A DNA stretch of 64,000 nt. It comes from Bacteroidales bacterium (GTDB lineage Bacteria; Bacteroidota; Bacteroidia; Bacteroidales; F082). Below the pieces are notes generated by a model. That model worked only from the letters and a program-made list of their open reading frames with translations, ran no database searches and had not been told where the DNA came from. Where the stretch lies: NCBI GenBank assembly GCA_024400305.1, contig JAKSMX010000006.1:49826-113825 (forward strand), read 5' to 3'. The position numbers and the translations under genes were made by a program. Every line of letters starts with the position of its first letter. Position 1 is the stretch's first letter. This document shows positions 43,961 to 53,111 of this stretch, piece after piece.

Positions 43961-45043
43961 TCATCTCTTATCGCTAATCATCACGTCCAGCGCCCCGACG
44001 CCGAACTTTGAGATTGATGCCATCTTATTGGAGGTGTTCTCGTAATTCCTGAGTTCCTGAATGATGTGGTTCTTCAGCACGCCGTTGCCGACGCCGTGGA
44101 TGAAAGTCACCTTCGAGTAGTCGTTCTCGATCGCGCTGTCGAGCATCTTCTTGAAATACTCGACCTGCACCCTGAAGATGTCGTTGCTCGACATCCCGAG
44201 GATGTTGTCAACCAACTCGCCGATGTGGAGGTCAACGATGGCCTCGCCAGGTGCTGTCTGATGTCTGTCAATCAACGCCTTCTCCTTGACGATTTCCTTT
44301 GAAGGCTTCGGCTGCATCACGCCGTCTTTCATCAGTTTGGTGAAGTCGGCCTCCGAGCCTTTGAGCGCGACCAACGACGAGAGGCTTATCATCATCGCCT
44401 TCTCGCCCAAGACACCCGACTCGACGAAGCTGCCGTCCTTGAAGAAACGGCTCGACCGCAGCGCAAACGGCGCATGAAGCGGATGATAGACGAAGTCGAT
44501 GTCATCCTGGCAGAGGACGACCTGCACCAGACCCTCGCACCACTGCTCGATGTCGTCGCGCGAGATGGCCTCGACCACGACCTTTGAATAAGCCGCGATG
44601 CTGCCGTAATCGACGTTAAGGTAACGTCCCTCCTGCTTGAGGTTGAAACTGTACAAAGCGTCGGCCGGGGTGTGGTTCACCACCGCCACGTCGATGAGGC
44701 CTGTCATGAGCCATTGCTGGTCGTGCGGGATGAACGCGAGATATACGCCTTCCTCCTCGACGTTACGCGCAAAACGGCGAAGCCCCGTGCGGCGCGCCTC
44801 ATTCTTCGCCTCCTGCTCCACTATCTGCTGGTTCCTGATCTCCTGCTGCACCTTCTGCGCCGCCTCCTGCTGACGGCCCGGCTGCGAGCGGAAGTCGAGG
44901 ACCAGGTCGCTCACCACCACCGGGATGTTGAACCCGTCTTCAATCTCAACCTCCACCATGCGCGTGTCGATGATTTTTCTCACAACGCCGCCGCCTTTGT
45001 CATTCAAGAAACTGACTCTGTCGCCTATTTTAAAACTTTCCAT
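43961..45043 (-). CDS. DUF2027 and Smr domain protein
   Basis: A 360-residue protein. The N-terminal part (2-55) is a KOW/Tudor-like strand region (FKIGDRVSFLNDKGGGVVRKI) and the middle is DUF2027 (residues 95-250). The C-terminal Smr domain lies at about 275-345: AIVDLHIGELVDNI, then KVTFIHGVGNGVLKNHIIQEL. Smr domains are MutS2-type nuclease or nucleic-acid-binding modules; here the DLH and HGxGxG motifs are intact. The family is conserved in Bacteroidetes; its cellular role is unknown. Confidence 0.85.
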   Translation of the reverse strand: MESFKIGDRVSFLNDKGGGVVRKIIDTRMVEVEIEDGFNIPVVVSDLVLDFRSQPGRQQEAAQKVQQEIRNQQIVEQEAKNEARRTGLRRFARNVEEEGVYLAFIPHDQQWLMTGLIDVAVVNHTPADALYSFNLKQEGRYLNVDYGSIAAYSKVVVEAISRDDIEQWCEGLVQVVLCQDDIDFVYHPLHAPFALRSSRFFKDGSFVESGVLGEKAMMISLSSLVALKGSEADFTKLMKDGVMQPKPSKEIVKEKALIDRHQTAPGEAIVDLHIGELVDNILGMSSNDIFRVQVEYFKKMLDSAIENDYSKVTFIHGVGNGVLKNHIIQELRNYENTSNKMASISKFGVGALDVMISDKR

Positions 45044-45072
45044 GATATTTTCTTTTTATGAATTTTCAGGCT

Positions 45073-45100
45073 GCAAAATTAACATTTTTTGTATTTTTGC
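45073..45100. promoter_or_regulatory. Divergent promoters between the DUF2027-Smr and radical SAM genes
   Basis: TAATTTTGC on the minus strand at 45073-45081 and TATTTTTGC on the plus strand at 45092-45100 lie 10 bases apart and point away from each other. Confidence 0.6.
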
Positions 45101-45211
45101 GGACTTAATTTTTTATGTAATTTTTAAACAAAGGAGTTTTCCCACCTCGCGGAAAAAACGTCGTGCGCCAAGTTCCTTTAAACTTTATAAACTTTCAAAC
45201 TTTAAACTGAA

Positions 45212-46189
45212 ATGTATCCTTGGGGAGACGACAGGCGGTTCAACAGCTACAATTCGTATTTCACGCGCGAATTCGGCGGGCGCGTGCAGAAGATAAGCAT
45301 AGACGCGGGCTTCAGCTGCCCGAACCGCGACGGCAAGATCAGCGCCGGCGGCTGCACTTTCTGCCGCAACGACGCGTTCAACCCGTCGTACTGCCGTCCC
45401 GAAAAGAGCATCCGGCAACAGATCGAGGAAGGCATGGAGTTTCATCAGCGGCGTTACCGCAGGGCAAAGTCGTATCTCGCCTATTTCCAGCCTTACAGTA
45501 ACACTTACAAACCCGTCGGCGAGCTTGAAAAGCTGTACCGCGAGGCGCTTTCCGTTGACGGCGTCATCGGCATTGTGATAGGCACGAGGCCAGACTGCAT
45601 AAGCGAGGAGATCCTGGAGATGCTCTCGGAGTTGCAAACGAAGAGTGAGGTTTGGAGTGTTGAGAGTGGAGTTAAGAAGCCGGTGATAATTTTAGAATAC
45701 GGGATCGAGTCGGTTTATGACGAGACGCTGAGGCGCGTGAACCGCGGCCATGACTTCGCGGCGGCGCGCACGGCAATCGAGCTTACTCACAGATACGGCT
45801 TCCCGTGCGGCGGACACTTCATCTTCGGGCTGCCCGGCGAAACACGCGACATGATGCTCCACGCCGCCGGCATAATATCCGGGCTGCCTCTGACAACGGT
45901 GAAGTTCCACCAGCTTCAGATCTTCAAGGACACCGCGATGGCCGAAGAATACCTCTCCCACCCCTCCGACTTCCGGCTGTTTTCGCTCGAGGAATACATC
46001 GAGTTCGTCATCGACTTCGTTGAAAGGCTAAACCCCAACATCGTGATAGAACGTTTCGCCGGCGAGGTGCCGCCCCGTTTCCTCGTCTCGAAGCCGTGGG
46101 AGAGCCTGCGCTACGACTCCGTGCTCGCGATGATAGAAAAACGGATGGAGGAACGCAGCACGTGGCAGGGACGGAAATCAGGTGATTAG
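45212..46189 (+). CDS. TIGR01212-family radical SAM protein with a repeat-derived insertion
   Basis: A 325-residue radical SAM protein of the YhcC/TIGR01212 type. The opening NSYNSYFTREFGGRVQKISIDAGF and the cluster region CPNRDGKISAGGCTFC fit the family, as do ILEYGIES and VNRGHDFAAA. Function is unassigned. Between SEEILEMLSEL and ILEYGIES there are about a dozen extra residues (SEVWSVESGV), encoded by the same GTTGAGA/GTGGAGT heptads that fill the intergenic repeats. The frame remains open. Divergent promoters separate it from the DUF2027-Smr gene. Confidence 0.85.
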   Translation: MYPWGDDRRFNSYNSYFTREFGGRVQKISIDAGFSCPNRDGKISAGGCTFCRNDAFNPSYCRPEKSIRQQIEEGMEFHQRRYRRAKSYLAYFQPYSNTYKPVGELEKLYREALSVDGVIGIVIGTRPDCISEEILEMLSELQTKSEVWSVESGVKKPVIILEYGIESVYDETLRRVNRGHDFAAARTAIELTHRYGFPCGGHFIFGLPGETRDMMLHAAGIISGLPLTTVKFHQLQIFKDTAMAEEYLSHPSDFRLFSLEEYIEFVIDFVERLNPNIVIERFAGEVPPRFLVSKPWESLRYDSVLAMIEKRMEERSTWQGRKSGD

Positions 46190-46205
46190 GTGGTTAGGAT
46201 TTAAA

Positions 46206-46229
46206 AACTCGTGCAACTTGTGTTAAAAA
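46206..46229 (+). repeat. Single copy of the 23-bp dispersed element
   Basis: AACTCGTGCAACTTGTGTTA, identical to the core unit repeated at 21735-21870, lies 4 bases before the TACTTTTGC promoter box of the amidohydrolase gene. Confidence 0.75.
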
Positions 46230-46233
46230 TTCT

Positions 46234-46310
46234 TACTTTTGCAGCCGCAATTTGAGACGCGAAGGTCTCGCAACGCCAAAGCCGGATAATGGGTTCTGCC
46301 GGTTCTGGCG
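46234..46310 (+). promoter_or_regulatory. Promoter and structured leader of the amidohydrolase operon
   Basis: TACTTTTGC at 46234-46242 is followed by two hairpins in the leader: GAGAC/GTCTC (46254-46269) and a longer one with CGCCA/TGGCG enclosing CCGG/CCGG (46274-46310). The ATG is 36 bases further on. It resembles a structured 5' leader, but no known riboswitch is recognised. Confidence 0.5.
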
Positions 46311-46346
46311 GTGAAATGAAATAAACAGAGCCTGCATTCAGTTAAA

Positions 46347-48167
46347 ATGAAAAAAGTATTTTTAGTATTGGTGGCTGCTGCAGCCATCGCCCTCACGGGG
46401 TGCAAAAAAAACATCGCCCCTCAGACTCCTCAGGAGTGTGGCAACATCATCGTTTACGGAAAAATCTACACCGCCGAAACAGACCCGGACAAGACCCCGG
46501 CGGACAGCGGCTACTACAAGATGGCGGAAGCAATGGTGATTAGGGACGGCAGGTTTGAATATGTTGGTACCGAAGCCGGCGCCAACGCTTTTAAAACGGA
46601 CAACAGCCGTATCATAAACTGCAACGGCCAAGGCATCATCATCCCCGGCATCACCGATGGCCACGCCCATTATATGCTGAAATACATCAACGAGCAAATG
46701 GAAGGTAACACCATCCAATTCAACGACCAGCAGAATTATGATGAAGTAATTGCTAAAGTGCGCGATTTCGTGGAGAATGCCAAGAAAAACGGCAGGCACT
46801 TAGACTATGTTTATGGCGAAGGATACAGCGTCGCCATGATGACAGAAGACGGCAAGGACTTACGCCACAGGAAGGACTTGGACGCCATCACCACCGACAT
46901 ACCCGTCTATCTCACCGGTTTCGACCACCACAGCACGCTCGTGAACACCCGTACGATGATCAATGCCGGCATCGTGGACGAAAATGACAGCATCATCCGT
47001 GACCATATCGCCGGCGGATTCATGTATCGGGACGACAACGGCGATTTGAACGGCGTGTTTGCCGAACGCGCCATATCCCTGCTCCAAGGCCCAGGTCTGA
47101 ACAACAAGATGCGCCCTACATCTACGCAAATCTCGCAGGGTATCGGCAACATGCAGAGATACCTGCTGTCGGTAGGCATCACCAATATCATCGAAGGATG
47201 GACCAACAACTACAGCGCAGATGATGAGTCCCTGTTCCAGGCATTGACCGCAATGGACGCCAGCGATGATTTGCACCTGAACGTCTCGCTTACGTACGAG
47301 ATTGAGCCGTGGTTCAACGACAACAAACCTTTCTGCTATGTAAAAAATGCGGCATCTGTCCAAAAAAGATATCAATCTAAGCACGTGCACCCCGACTACG
47401 TCAAACTCTTCATGGACGGATGTGTGGAACTTGGTACAGGTTTCCTGTTGGGCAACTATCCCTTCGGAACGACCGACAGCGTTTTCTCCGGTCATGGCAC
47501 TGCCCTGTGGACAGAAGATGACATGAGGACACTGGTGTTTTTGGCGAATGCCGAAGGGCTTTCTGTCCATACACACGCGATGGGAGACGGAGCCGTACAC
47601 CGCTGCGTAGTGGCATACAGCGAGGAAGGAAATGACGAATTGCGCAACAGCATCTGCCATCTCCGCAATGTCTCTCCTAATGATTATCCGTTGATTAAAC
47701 GCCACAACATCGCTGTCAGCTCCAATATGAACTGGCATTGTTTCACTGCAGCAGAAGAGAATTACTTTGGGAACATACTTTCATATCCATACGATAAAGA
47801 GGCGTATCCCATGCAGTCTTTCTTTGAGCATGGCATCCTGGTGAGCCAGTGCACAGATACTCCGGCGGATAGTGGTATCAATTACCCCTTCTATTGCATG
47901 ATGGTTGCCGTTACCGGCGCATACGAAGCGAGTTCGTATGTCTGGCAGCCGGCGGAACTGATCAACCGCTGCCAGTTCCTGCAAGCCGCGACATATAACG
48001 GCGCATGGCAACTGCATTTGGAGAAAGAACGTGGCAGTATCAAGGAGAACAAGTATGCAGACTTTGTCATCTTGGATCAGGACATCCTGACGTGTGATGT
48101 GCAAATGCTTTGCGACACCAAAGTGCTGAAAACTTTCTTCGAAGGCAAGGAAGTGTATTCAAGATAA
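46347..48167 (+). CDS. Amidohydrolase-family lipoprotein (YtcJ-like)
   Basis: A 606-residue lipoprotein (AAAIALTGC, Cys19) of the amidohydrolase-3 type. The entry strand AMVIRDGRFEYVGT and the metal motif ITDGHAHYML (HxH) are clear. Later pieces LFMDGCVELGTGFLL, LSVHTHAMGDGAVH and VSQCTDTPADSG supply further metal and catalytic residues, and the protein ends with the usual AGSI-type ERGSIKENKYADFVILDQD. YtcJ-like enzymes hydrolyse N-acyl or amide bonds. It is followed after 49 bases by an Ntn hydrolase, and the two lipoproteins probably form an operon working on related amide substrates outside the cytoplasm. Confidence 0.85.
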   Translation: MKKVFLVLVAAAAIALTGCKKNIAPQTPQECGNIIVYGKIYTAETDPDKTPADSGYYKMAEAMVIRDGRFEYVGTEAGANAFKTDNSRIINCNGQGIIIPGITDGHAHYMLKYINEQMEGNTIQFNDQQNYDEVIAKVRDFVENAKKNGRHLDYVYGEGYSVAMMTEDGKDLRHRKDLDAITTDIPVYLTGFDHHSTLVNTRTMINAGIVDENDSIIRDHIAGGFMYRDDNGDLNGVFAERAISLLQGPGLNNKMRPTSTQISQGIGNMQRYLLSVGITNIIEGWTNNYSADDESLFQALTAMDASDDLHLNVSLTYEIEPWFNDNKPFCYVKNAASVQKRYQSKHVHPDYVKLFMDGCVELGTGFLLGNYPFGTTDSVFSGHGTALWTEDDMRTLVFLANAEGLSVHTHAMGDGAVHRCVVAYSEEGNDELRNSICHLRNVSPNDYPLIKRHNIAVSSNMNWHCFTAAEENYFGNILSYPYDKEAYPMQSFFEHGILVSQCTDTPADSGINYPFYCMMVAVTGAYEASSYVWQPAELINRCQFLQAATYNGAWQLHLEKERGSIKENKYADFVILDQDILTCDVQMLCDTKVLKTFFEGKEVYSR

Positions 48168-48216
48168 AGACAAATTACTGATTATAAATCATTCGTGTAT
48201 AATAACCAACAAAAAA

Positions 48217-49500
48217 GTGAAAAAATTATTCTTAGTGTTAATGGCAGTTGCAGCTGCCACACTGGTAGGCTGTAAGAAAAACACCACAATCGTTGAGGCA
48301 CCCAAAGACGTGCTGAACATCATCAATCTTCGTGCCGCAGGCAATGTGGTGACGGAAGCCGGGTACAACTTGGCAAACTGCAAACCCGAAAAGGCAAAAG
48401 AGACCTTGGAATCGTTCAGATATGTAGGTCCGATGCCGGTGTATTATATGGACTATGCGGCAGATGTAGATTGGAATAAGTTACTTAACGATACTAGTAA
48501 CCGTATAGATCGTTATGATGCAAACGAAGAGAAAAGACGCAGGTATGATCTGGTATTATTCACTCCGCCTACTGACGCCCAGCCGAAACGGAACGCATGT
48601 TCCGGATTCATTTGCCACAACAAAGCGGGCGACTTGCTGTTCTGCCGTAATTTTGATGACGATTCAGATCCCATGGTTGTTATCTTCAATAAAGACGTCA
48701 AACCAGGTGAGTATAAGAATGTGATGATGTGTCCTTGGTCAGAAGTTAATTTTGCCAACCTCGAAAATGTTCTTACCCTGCCGACAGTAGCGTTGGATGG
48801 CATGAATGAAAAGGGCTTCTGCGCTGCTATTTATCAATTGCCAGACTTCCAGAATTATGGCGACGACACCATTGTGGATCCGGTGGAAAACATGACGCCA
48901 AGACCTTTTGGCCCTGACCAGAAAACCGGCAAAAAACAAATCACGACTCTGTTTATTGTCAACCGCCTGCTGGCCAACTGCGCCACTGTGGACGATGCCG
49001 TCAGATACCTCCAATCCCTTGACTATACAGCCATGTCACAGCATCTTAACGCCCATTTCTATATCGCCGATGCAAGTGGCAAGTGCCTCACCTTGGAATA
49101 CTGGAAAGGCAGTCATGGTCAGGATACGCTGTTAGCCCTCACGCCCGAAGACCGTTTCAAATCTATGCATAATTCTCTTATTCAAGCGCCATACGAGTAC
49201 AATAGCATAGAGAACTATTATTGCAATATCGAAGCGTCCACGACACACAGCGAAGATTTCTGGCAGTATTACTTTTCAAGCAAGACACGTGTGAGTAATA
49301 TGATGAGACATTATTCGCTTGTGATGGACGAAGAAGATGCGTTACGCTGCCTGCAGCATGGTTGCTTCGCCGCAGATGAGATAAATAAATTAACCGATTG
49401 GTCATGCGTTTATAATCCTGTAAAGCAAACGGTGCTGTTCAATATGCACAACGACCTGTCGAGCGTCTATTCGATTGATTTAAAGGAGGATTTGAAGTAA
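48217..49500 (+). CDS. Choloylglycine hydrolase/penicillin acylase-like Ntn hydrolase, lipoprotein
   Basis: A 427-residue protein starting at GTG 48217, which alone opens the signal LFLVLMAVAAATLVGC (Cys20). The linear-amide hydrolase core is visible: NACSGFICHNKAGDLLFCRNFDDD, where the Cys before SGF is the likely nucleophile and RNFD is the family's substrate-site motif, then GMNEKGFCAAIY. Members include bile salt hydrolase and penicillin V acylase. A lipoprotein form with about 125 residues before the Cys is not the classic bile salt hydrolase layout, so the substrate should not be assumed. It lies directly after the amidohydrolase. Confidence 0.8.
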   Translation: MKKLFLVLMAVAAATLVGCKKNTTIVEAPKDVLNIINLRAAGNVVTEAGYNLANCKPEKAKETLESFRYVGPMPVYYMDYAADVDWNKLLNDTSNRIDRYDANEEKRRRYDLVLFTPPTDAQPKRNACSGFICHNKAGDLLFCRNFDDDSDPMVVIFNKDVKPGEYKNVMMCPWSEVNFANLENVLTLPTVALDGMNEKGFCAAIYQLPDFQNYGDDTIVDPVENMTPRPFGPDQKTGKKQITTLFIVNRLLANCATVDDAVRYLQSLDYTAMSQHLNAHFYIADASGKCLTLEYWKGSHGQDTLLALTPEDRFKSMHNSLIQAPYEYNSIENYYCNIEASTTHSEDFWQYYFSSKTRVSNMMRHYSLVMDEEDALRCLQHGCFAADEINKLTDWSCVYNPVKQTVLFNMHNDLSSVYSIDLKEDLK

Positions 49501-49603
49501 CGTTGAGCAATGAAATTATGCGGAAACGGTTATTAACAGTACCATAATACCAGAAACGGTTTCTTCTGTCAAACAGACTTGTCTCGAAAAATCGAAAATT
49601 CTG

Positions 49604-49747
49604 GTCAGATGCTATAATTCAGGCAAGACAGATGCCTTCGGCACTCTCGGCGAGGAGCATTCCGACCCCGCAGTGAAGGTGACGAAAGGCGACAAGGAGG
49701 TGATACTCTATCTGCCGGATAAGGTGGAGTATATTATTGGGAAATGA
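49604..49747 (+). pseudogene. 3' remnant of a cassette-type secreted protein
   Basis: The frame ending at 49747 reads VRCYNSGKTDAFGTLGEEHS and DPAVKVTKGDKEVILYLPDK, then KVEYIIGK. It matches the ends of the proteins at 51410 and 55840 almost base for base. No start or signal peptide remains; the frame is closed by a TGA about 100 bases upstream. It marks a lost copy of the secreted-protein cassette. Confidence 0.75.
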
Positions 49748-49980
<233 letters not shown>

Positions 49981-50047
49981 ATGGAAATATTTTGCCGGTT
50001 TTTCCTGCGGATATGAAAAAAAAAGCAGTACCTTTGCAGCCGGATTT
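49981..50047 (+). promoter_or_regulatory. Duplicated promoter block, copy 1, before the AAA gene at 50121
   Basis: About 66 bases (ATGGAAATATTTTGCCGG, TTTCCTGCGG, a long A-run, TACCTTTGC at 50029-50037, then AGCCGGATTT) recur almost unchanged at 52984-53048, also upstream of an AAA/DUF4143 gene. Confidence 0.75.
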
Positions 50048-50120
50048 TTAAAGTAGAATAATATAAAATGTTTGTCTTTAATTAAAATTATTGGCATCTG
50101 TGCCATAAATATTAAGCAGT

Positions 50121-51359
50121 ATGAACATAAATCGTGATTATTACCTCAATAAACTGATAAATGCGCGTGGAATAGGAATGATAAAGATTCTTACAGGCGT
50201 GCGTCGGTGCGGCAAGTCATATTTGTTGTTCACCATCTTTAAGGAATGGCTGATGAATAATGGGGTGAGAGAGGATCATATTATTGCCATAAACCTTGAG
50301 AACAGAGCCAATAAAGAGTTGCGCGACCCTGATAATCTATTGGCATATATTCACGCAAGGATGATTGATGAGGCGACCTATTTTGTCTTGTTAGACGAAG
50401 TGCAGCTGGTCTCCGAATTCGTGGATGTGCTTAATTCTCTCTTACATGTGTCCAATGCCGAGACATACGTGACAGGGTCCAACTCCAGGTTTTTGAGCAA
50501 AGACGTGGTGACAGAGTTCCGTGGCAGAGGATGGGAAATCCGCCTGTATCCGTTATCTTTCAAGGAGTTCATGAGTGTGTTCCCGGGAGACAAAATAACA
50601 GGATGGGAGCAGTATGTCCGTTATGGCGGGTTGCCGCAAATTCTTAATTATCATACGGAGAAGGAGAAACAAGAGTTCTTGCAGTCCATCTGGAAGACCG
50701 TTTATCTATCCGATGTTGTCGGACGCTATAAGTTGCGAAACAGGCAGTTGCTGGACGAACTGCTACAAGTCGTCGCGTCTCAAGTAGGCAGTTCGGTTAA
50801 TCCGGCCAATCTTAGTAATACATTCCGCAGTTCGGCTGGGAAAACGGTTTCGGCTTTGACGATAGCCAAATGGTTGGAATACTTGGAGGATTCGTTCTTG
50901 ATTGAACGTGCGCAGAGGTACGACATACGCGGGAAACACTATATCGGCACGCTGCCAAAATATTTCTTTGTTGACCCCGGCATCCGCAATTCCATTCTGC
51001 AATTCCGGCAAATGGACAAGGGACATCTGATGGAAAATGTCGTCTATACCGAACTTCGCCGCCGTGGGGGACAAGTGGATGTGGGGCAGATAGAATACAG
51101 GTCGCGCCAGCCTGACGGGTCTCAGCCAAGAAAACAGCTGGAGGTGGATTTCGTCGTGAATGAGGGCGGTCAAAGGACGTACTACCAATCTGCATATACA
51201 CTATATGACGACGAACAGGTCGATCGCGAGAAGCGGCCGATGCTTCAGATACACGACTCTTTCCGCAAGGTACTGCTGACTTCCGATGTTGATATGCCTT
51301 GGAATGACGAAGATGGAATACTCCATCTCGGGCTGTTCAATTTTCTTTTGGAACAGTGA
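50121..51359 (+). CDS. AAA ATPase with DUF4143 (AAA_14 type)
   Basis: A 412-residue protein. Walker A is GVRRCGKS (26-33) and Walker B is YFVLLDEVQ (87-95), with VTGSNSRFL as sensor and RLYPLSFKEFM next, all typical of the AAA_14/DUF4143 ATPases. The C-terminal DUF4143 half ends in a degenerate PD-(D/E)XK-like region (LEVDFVVNEGG), here without a clear E-x-K. The family is abundant and often scattered in Bacteroidetes genomes; its function is not settled. The gene at 53112 is a distant relative with a nearly identical upstream promoter block. Confidence 0.85.
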   Translation: MNINRDYYLNKLINARGIGMIKILTGVRRCGKSYLLFTIFKEWLMNNGVREDHIIAINLENRANKELRDPDNLLAYIHARMIDEATYFVLLDEVQLVSEFVDVLNSLLHVSNAETYVTGSNSRFLSKDVVTEFRGRGWEIRLYPLSFKEFMSVFPGDKITGWEQYVRYGGLPQILNYHTEKEKQEFLQSIWKTVYLSDVVGRYKLRNRQLLDELLQVVASQVGSSVNPANLSNTFRSSAGKTVSALTIAKWLEYLEDSFLIERAQRYDIRGKHYIGTLPKYFFVDPGIRNSILQFRQMDKGHLMENVVYTELRRRGGQVDVGQIEYRSRQPDGSQPRKQLEVDFVVNEGGQRTYYQSAYTLYDDEQVDREKRPMLQIHDSFRKVLLTSDVDMPWNDEDGILHLGLFNFLLEQ

Positions 51360-51409
51360 ATGGTGGAATATATTAATTAAAGCAAGAAATTTATAAAATT
51401 AGAAAAAAT

Positions 51410-52855
51410 ATGCGCAAACTATTTTTATCATTCATCGCCCTGACCCTCGGCATCGGCGCACGGGCACAGGAGACACAATCTGTCGATTACATCGATGCCG
51501 ATGGAATTGAGCAGACTTGCCCATCTGCAACCGTAGTTACGAACGAAACCACCACTTTGTCTGGTTGGAATGTAGTTCTCGGCAGCGATGTGCAAACAGG
51601 AACTCTCGTATGTAACGGTGACGTTCACCTCATCCTTGCCGACGGCGCGAAACTCACCGCAACGGGAAATGATGACAATAAAACTCCCGGTATCCAGGTT
51701 TCGGGCGACGGCAACTCCCTCGCCGTCTATGGCCAATCCGCTCAATCGGGCCAACTGATAGCAACTGGTGGAAAGTATGCAGCCGGCATCGGTGGCGGAT
51801 ATCATAGTTCTGGCTCTAACATCACCATCAATGGCGGTACGGTTACGGCAAATGGTGAATATTTGGGTGCCGGGATCGGTGGAGGAAATGGTGGTTCTGG
51901 CTCAAACATCACCATCAATGGCGGTAAAATTACGGCATCCGGCGGAGGCTATGGTGCCGGCATCGGTGGAGGAGATGACGGTTCTGGCTCAAACATCACC
52001 ATCAATGGCGGTAAAATTACGGCATCCGGCGGAGGCTATGGTGCCGGCATCGGTGGAGGAGATGACGGTTCTGGCTCAAACATCACCATCAATGGCGGTA
52101 CGGTAACAGCAACTGGTGGAGAGTATGCAGCCGGCATCGGTGGCGGAGAAAAAGGTTCTAGCTCTAACATCACCATCAATGGCGGTAAAATTACGGCATC
52201 CGGCGGAGGCTTTGGTGCCGGCATCGGTGGAGGATCTGGTGGTTCAGGCTCAGACATCACCATCAATGGCGGTACGGTAACAGCAAGCTGTGAGAAATAT
52301 GGTGCCGGTATCGGTGGAGGAAATAGAGGTTCAGGCTCTAACATCACCATCAATGGCGGTACGGTAACAGCAAGCGGTGGGGAATATGGTGCCGGAATCG
52401 GTGGAGGATATTATGCTTCCGGTTCTAACATTCGCATAGCTTTTGAACTCGCCGTTTACGCAGACAACCAAAATCCTCCTACGACCGAAATACCACACGC
52501 TACCGGTTACGATATTGCACAATATTTGAATGGAAGGCGGTATGTAATAGTGAAAGATGTCATCACAGGTTTAAAAAGTGATGCTATTGCAGCCATCAAT
52601 GCAGCAATTTTCGACACTGACAACGACAATGTGAAAGCCATCGCCGCCAATGCAGAAACTGCTATCAATGCGGCTACCAGCATACATGAAATTGATGCCA
52701 TCAAGACACAAGCCCTCGCTGCCATCGCTTCCGCCAAGGCCATCCTCGGCCCCCTCGGCACGGAGCATCCCGGCCCCGCCGTGAAGGTGACGAAGGGCGA
52801 CACGGAGGTGATACTATATCTGCCGGACAAGGTGGAATACATTATCAGGAAATGA
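51410..52855 (+). CDS. Secreted glycine-rich repeat protein with cassette ends, copy A
   Basis: A 481-residue protein with a signal peptide (RKLFLSFIALTLGIGARAQ). Residues 25-125 form strands ending in LTATGNDDNK and IQVSGDGNSLAVYGQSAQSG. Seven 29-residue repeats follow (about 128-335), each with SGSNITINGGTVTASGG and GAGIGGG, which suggests a beta-solenoid. The region 375-450 is Ala-rich and helical (AIAANAETAINAATSIHEID). The last 25 residues (VKVTKGDTEVILYLPDKVEY, then IIRK) are the shared tail. The first 20 residues and the tail are nearly identical to those of the 55840 protein. It is probably a surface protein. No family beyond this repeat type is recognised. Confidence 0.8.
   Translation: MRKLFLSFIALTLGIGARAQETQSVDYIDADGIEQTCPSATVVTNETTTLSGWNVVLGSDVQTGTLVCNGDVHLILADGAKLTATGNDDNKTPGIQVSGDGNSLAVYGQSAQSGQLIATGGKYAAGIGGGYHSSGSNITINGGTVTANGEYLGAGIGGGNGGSGSNITINGGKITASGGGYGAGIGGGDDGSGSNITINGGKITASGGGYGAGIGGGDDGSGSNITINGGTVTATGGEYAAGIGGGEKGSSSNITINGGKITASGGGFGAGIGGGSGGSGSDITINGGTVTASCEKYGAGIGGGNRGSGSNITINGGTVTASGGEYGAGIGGGYYASGSNIRIAFELAVYADNQNPPTTEIPHATGYDIAQYLNGRRYVIVKDVITGLKSDAIAAINAAIFDTDNDNVKAIAANAETAINAATSIHEIDAIKTQALAAIASAKAILGPLGTEHPGPAVKVTKGDTEVILYLPDKVEYIIRK
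51793..52430 (+). repeat. 87-bp intragenic tandem repeats
   Basis: Seven full units and a partial one of 87 bases (29 codons). Neighbouring units starting GGTTCTGG at 51893, 51980 and 52067 are nearly identical, so recent duplication is likely. The related gene at 55840 has four units. Confidence 0.9.
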
Positions 52856-52857
52856 AG

Positions 52858-52983
52858 TTTTTAGTCTTTAGTTTTTAGGGTTGAGGGTTAAGGGTTGAGA
52901 AATCTTTAAACTAACAACTAATGACTAAGGACTAAAGACTAACGACTAAAGACTAACGACTAAAGACTAAGGACTAAAGACTA
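52858..52983. repeat. Heptanucleotide repeat tract, second copy
   Basis: TTTTTAG, GGGTTGA and ACTAAAG/ACTAACG units repeat in the same order as at 49748-49980, but in smaller number. Confidence 0.85.
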
Positions 52984-53048
52984 ATGGAAATATTTTGCCG
53001 GTATTTCCTGCGGATGTGAAAAAAAAACACTAATTTTGCAGCCGGATT
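52984..53048 (+). promoter_or_regulatory. Duplicated promoter block, copy 2, before the AAA gene at 53112
   Basis: Nearly the same 65 bases as 49981-50047, with TAATTTTGC at 53031-53039 as the -7 box and AGCCGGATTT after it. Confidence 0.75.
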
Positions 53049-53111
53049 TGAGTAATTTGTCTTATAGAATTGAGTAAAATGTTTTGTAGATTTGAGTAAT
53101 TTGTAGTTATA

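Noticed and set aside
46254-46310. Known riboswitch (SAM, cobalamin, TPP, THF)
   Set aside because: None of the conserved core motifs of these classes could be found in the leader, so only a structured leader is claimed.
51793-52430. CRISPR array or satellite DNA
   Set aside because: The 87-base units are codon-aligned and lie inside one open frame; they encode a protein repeat.
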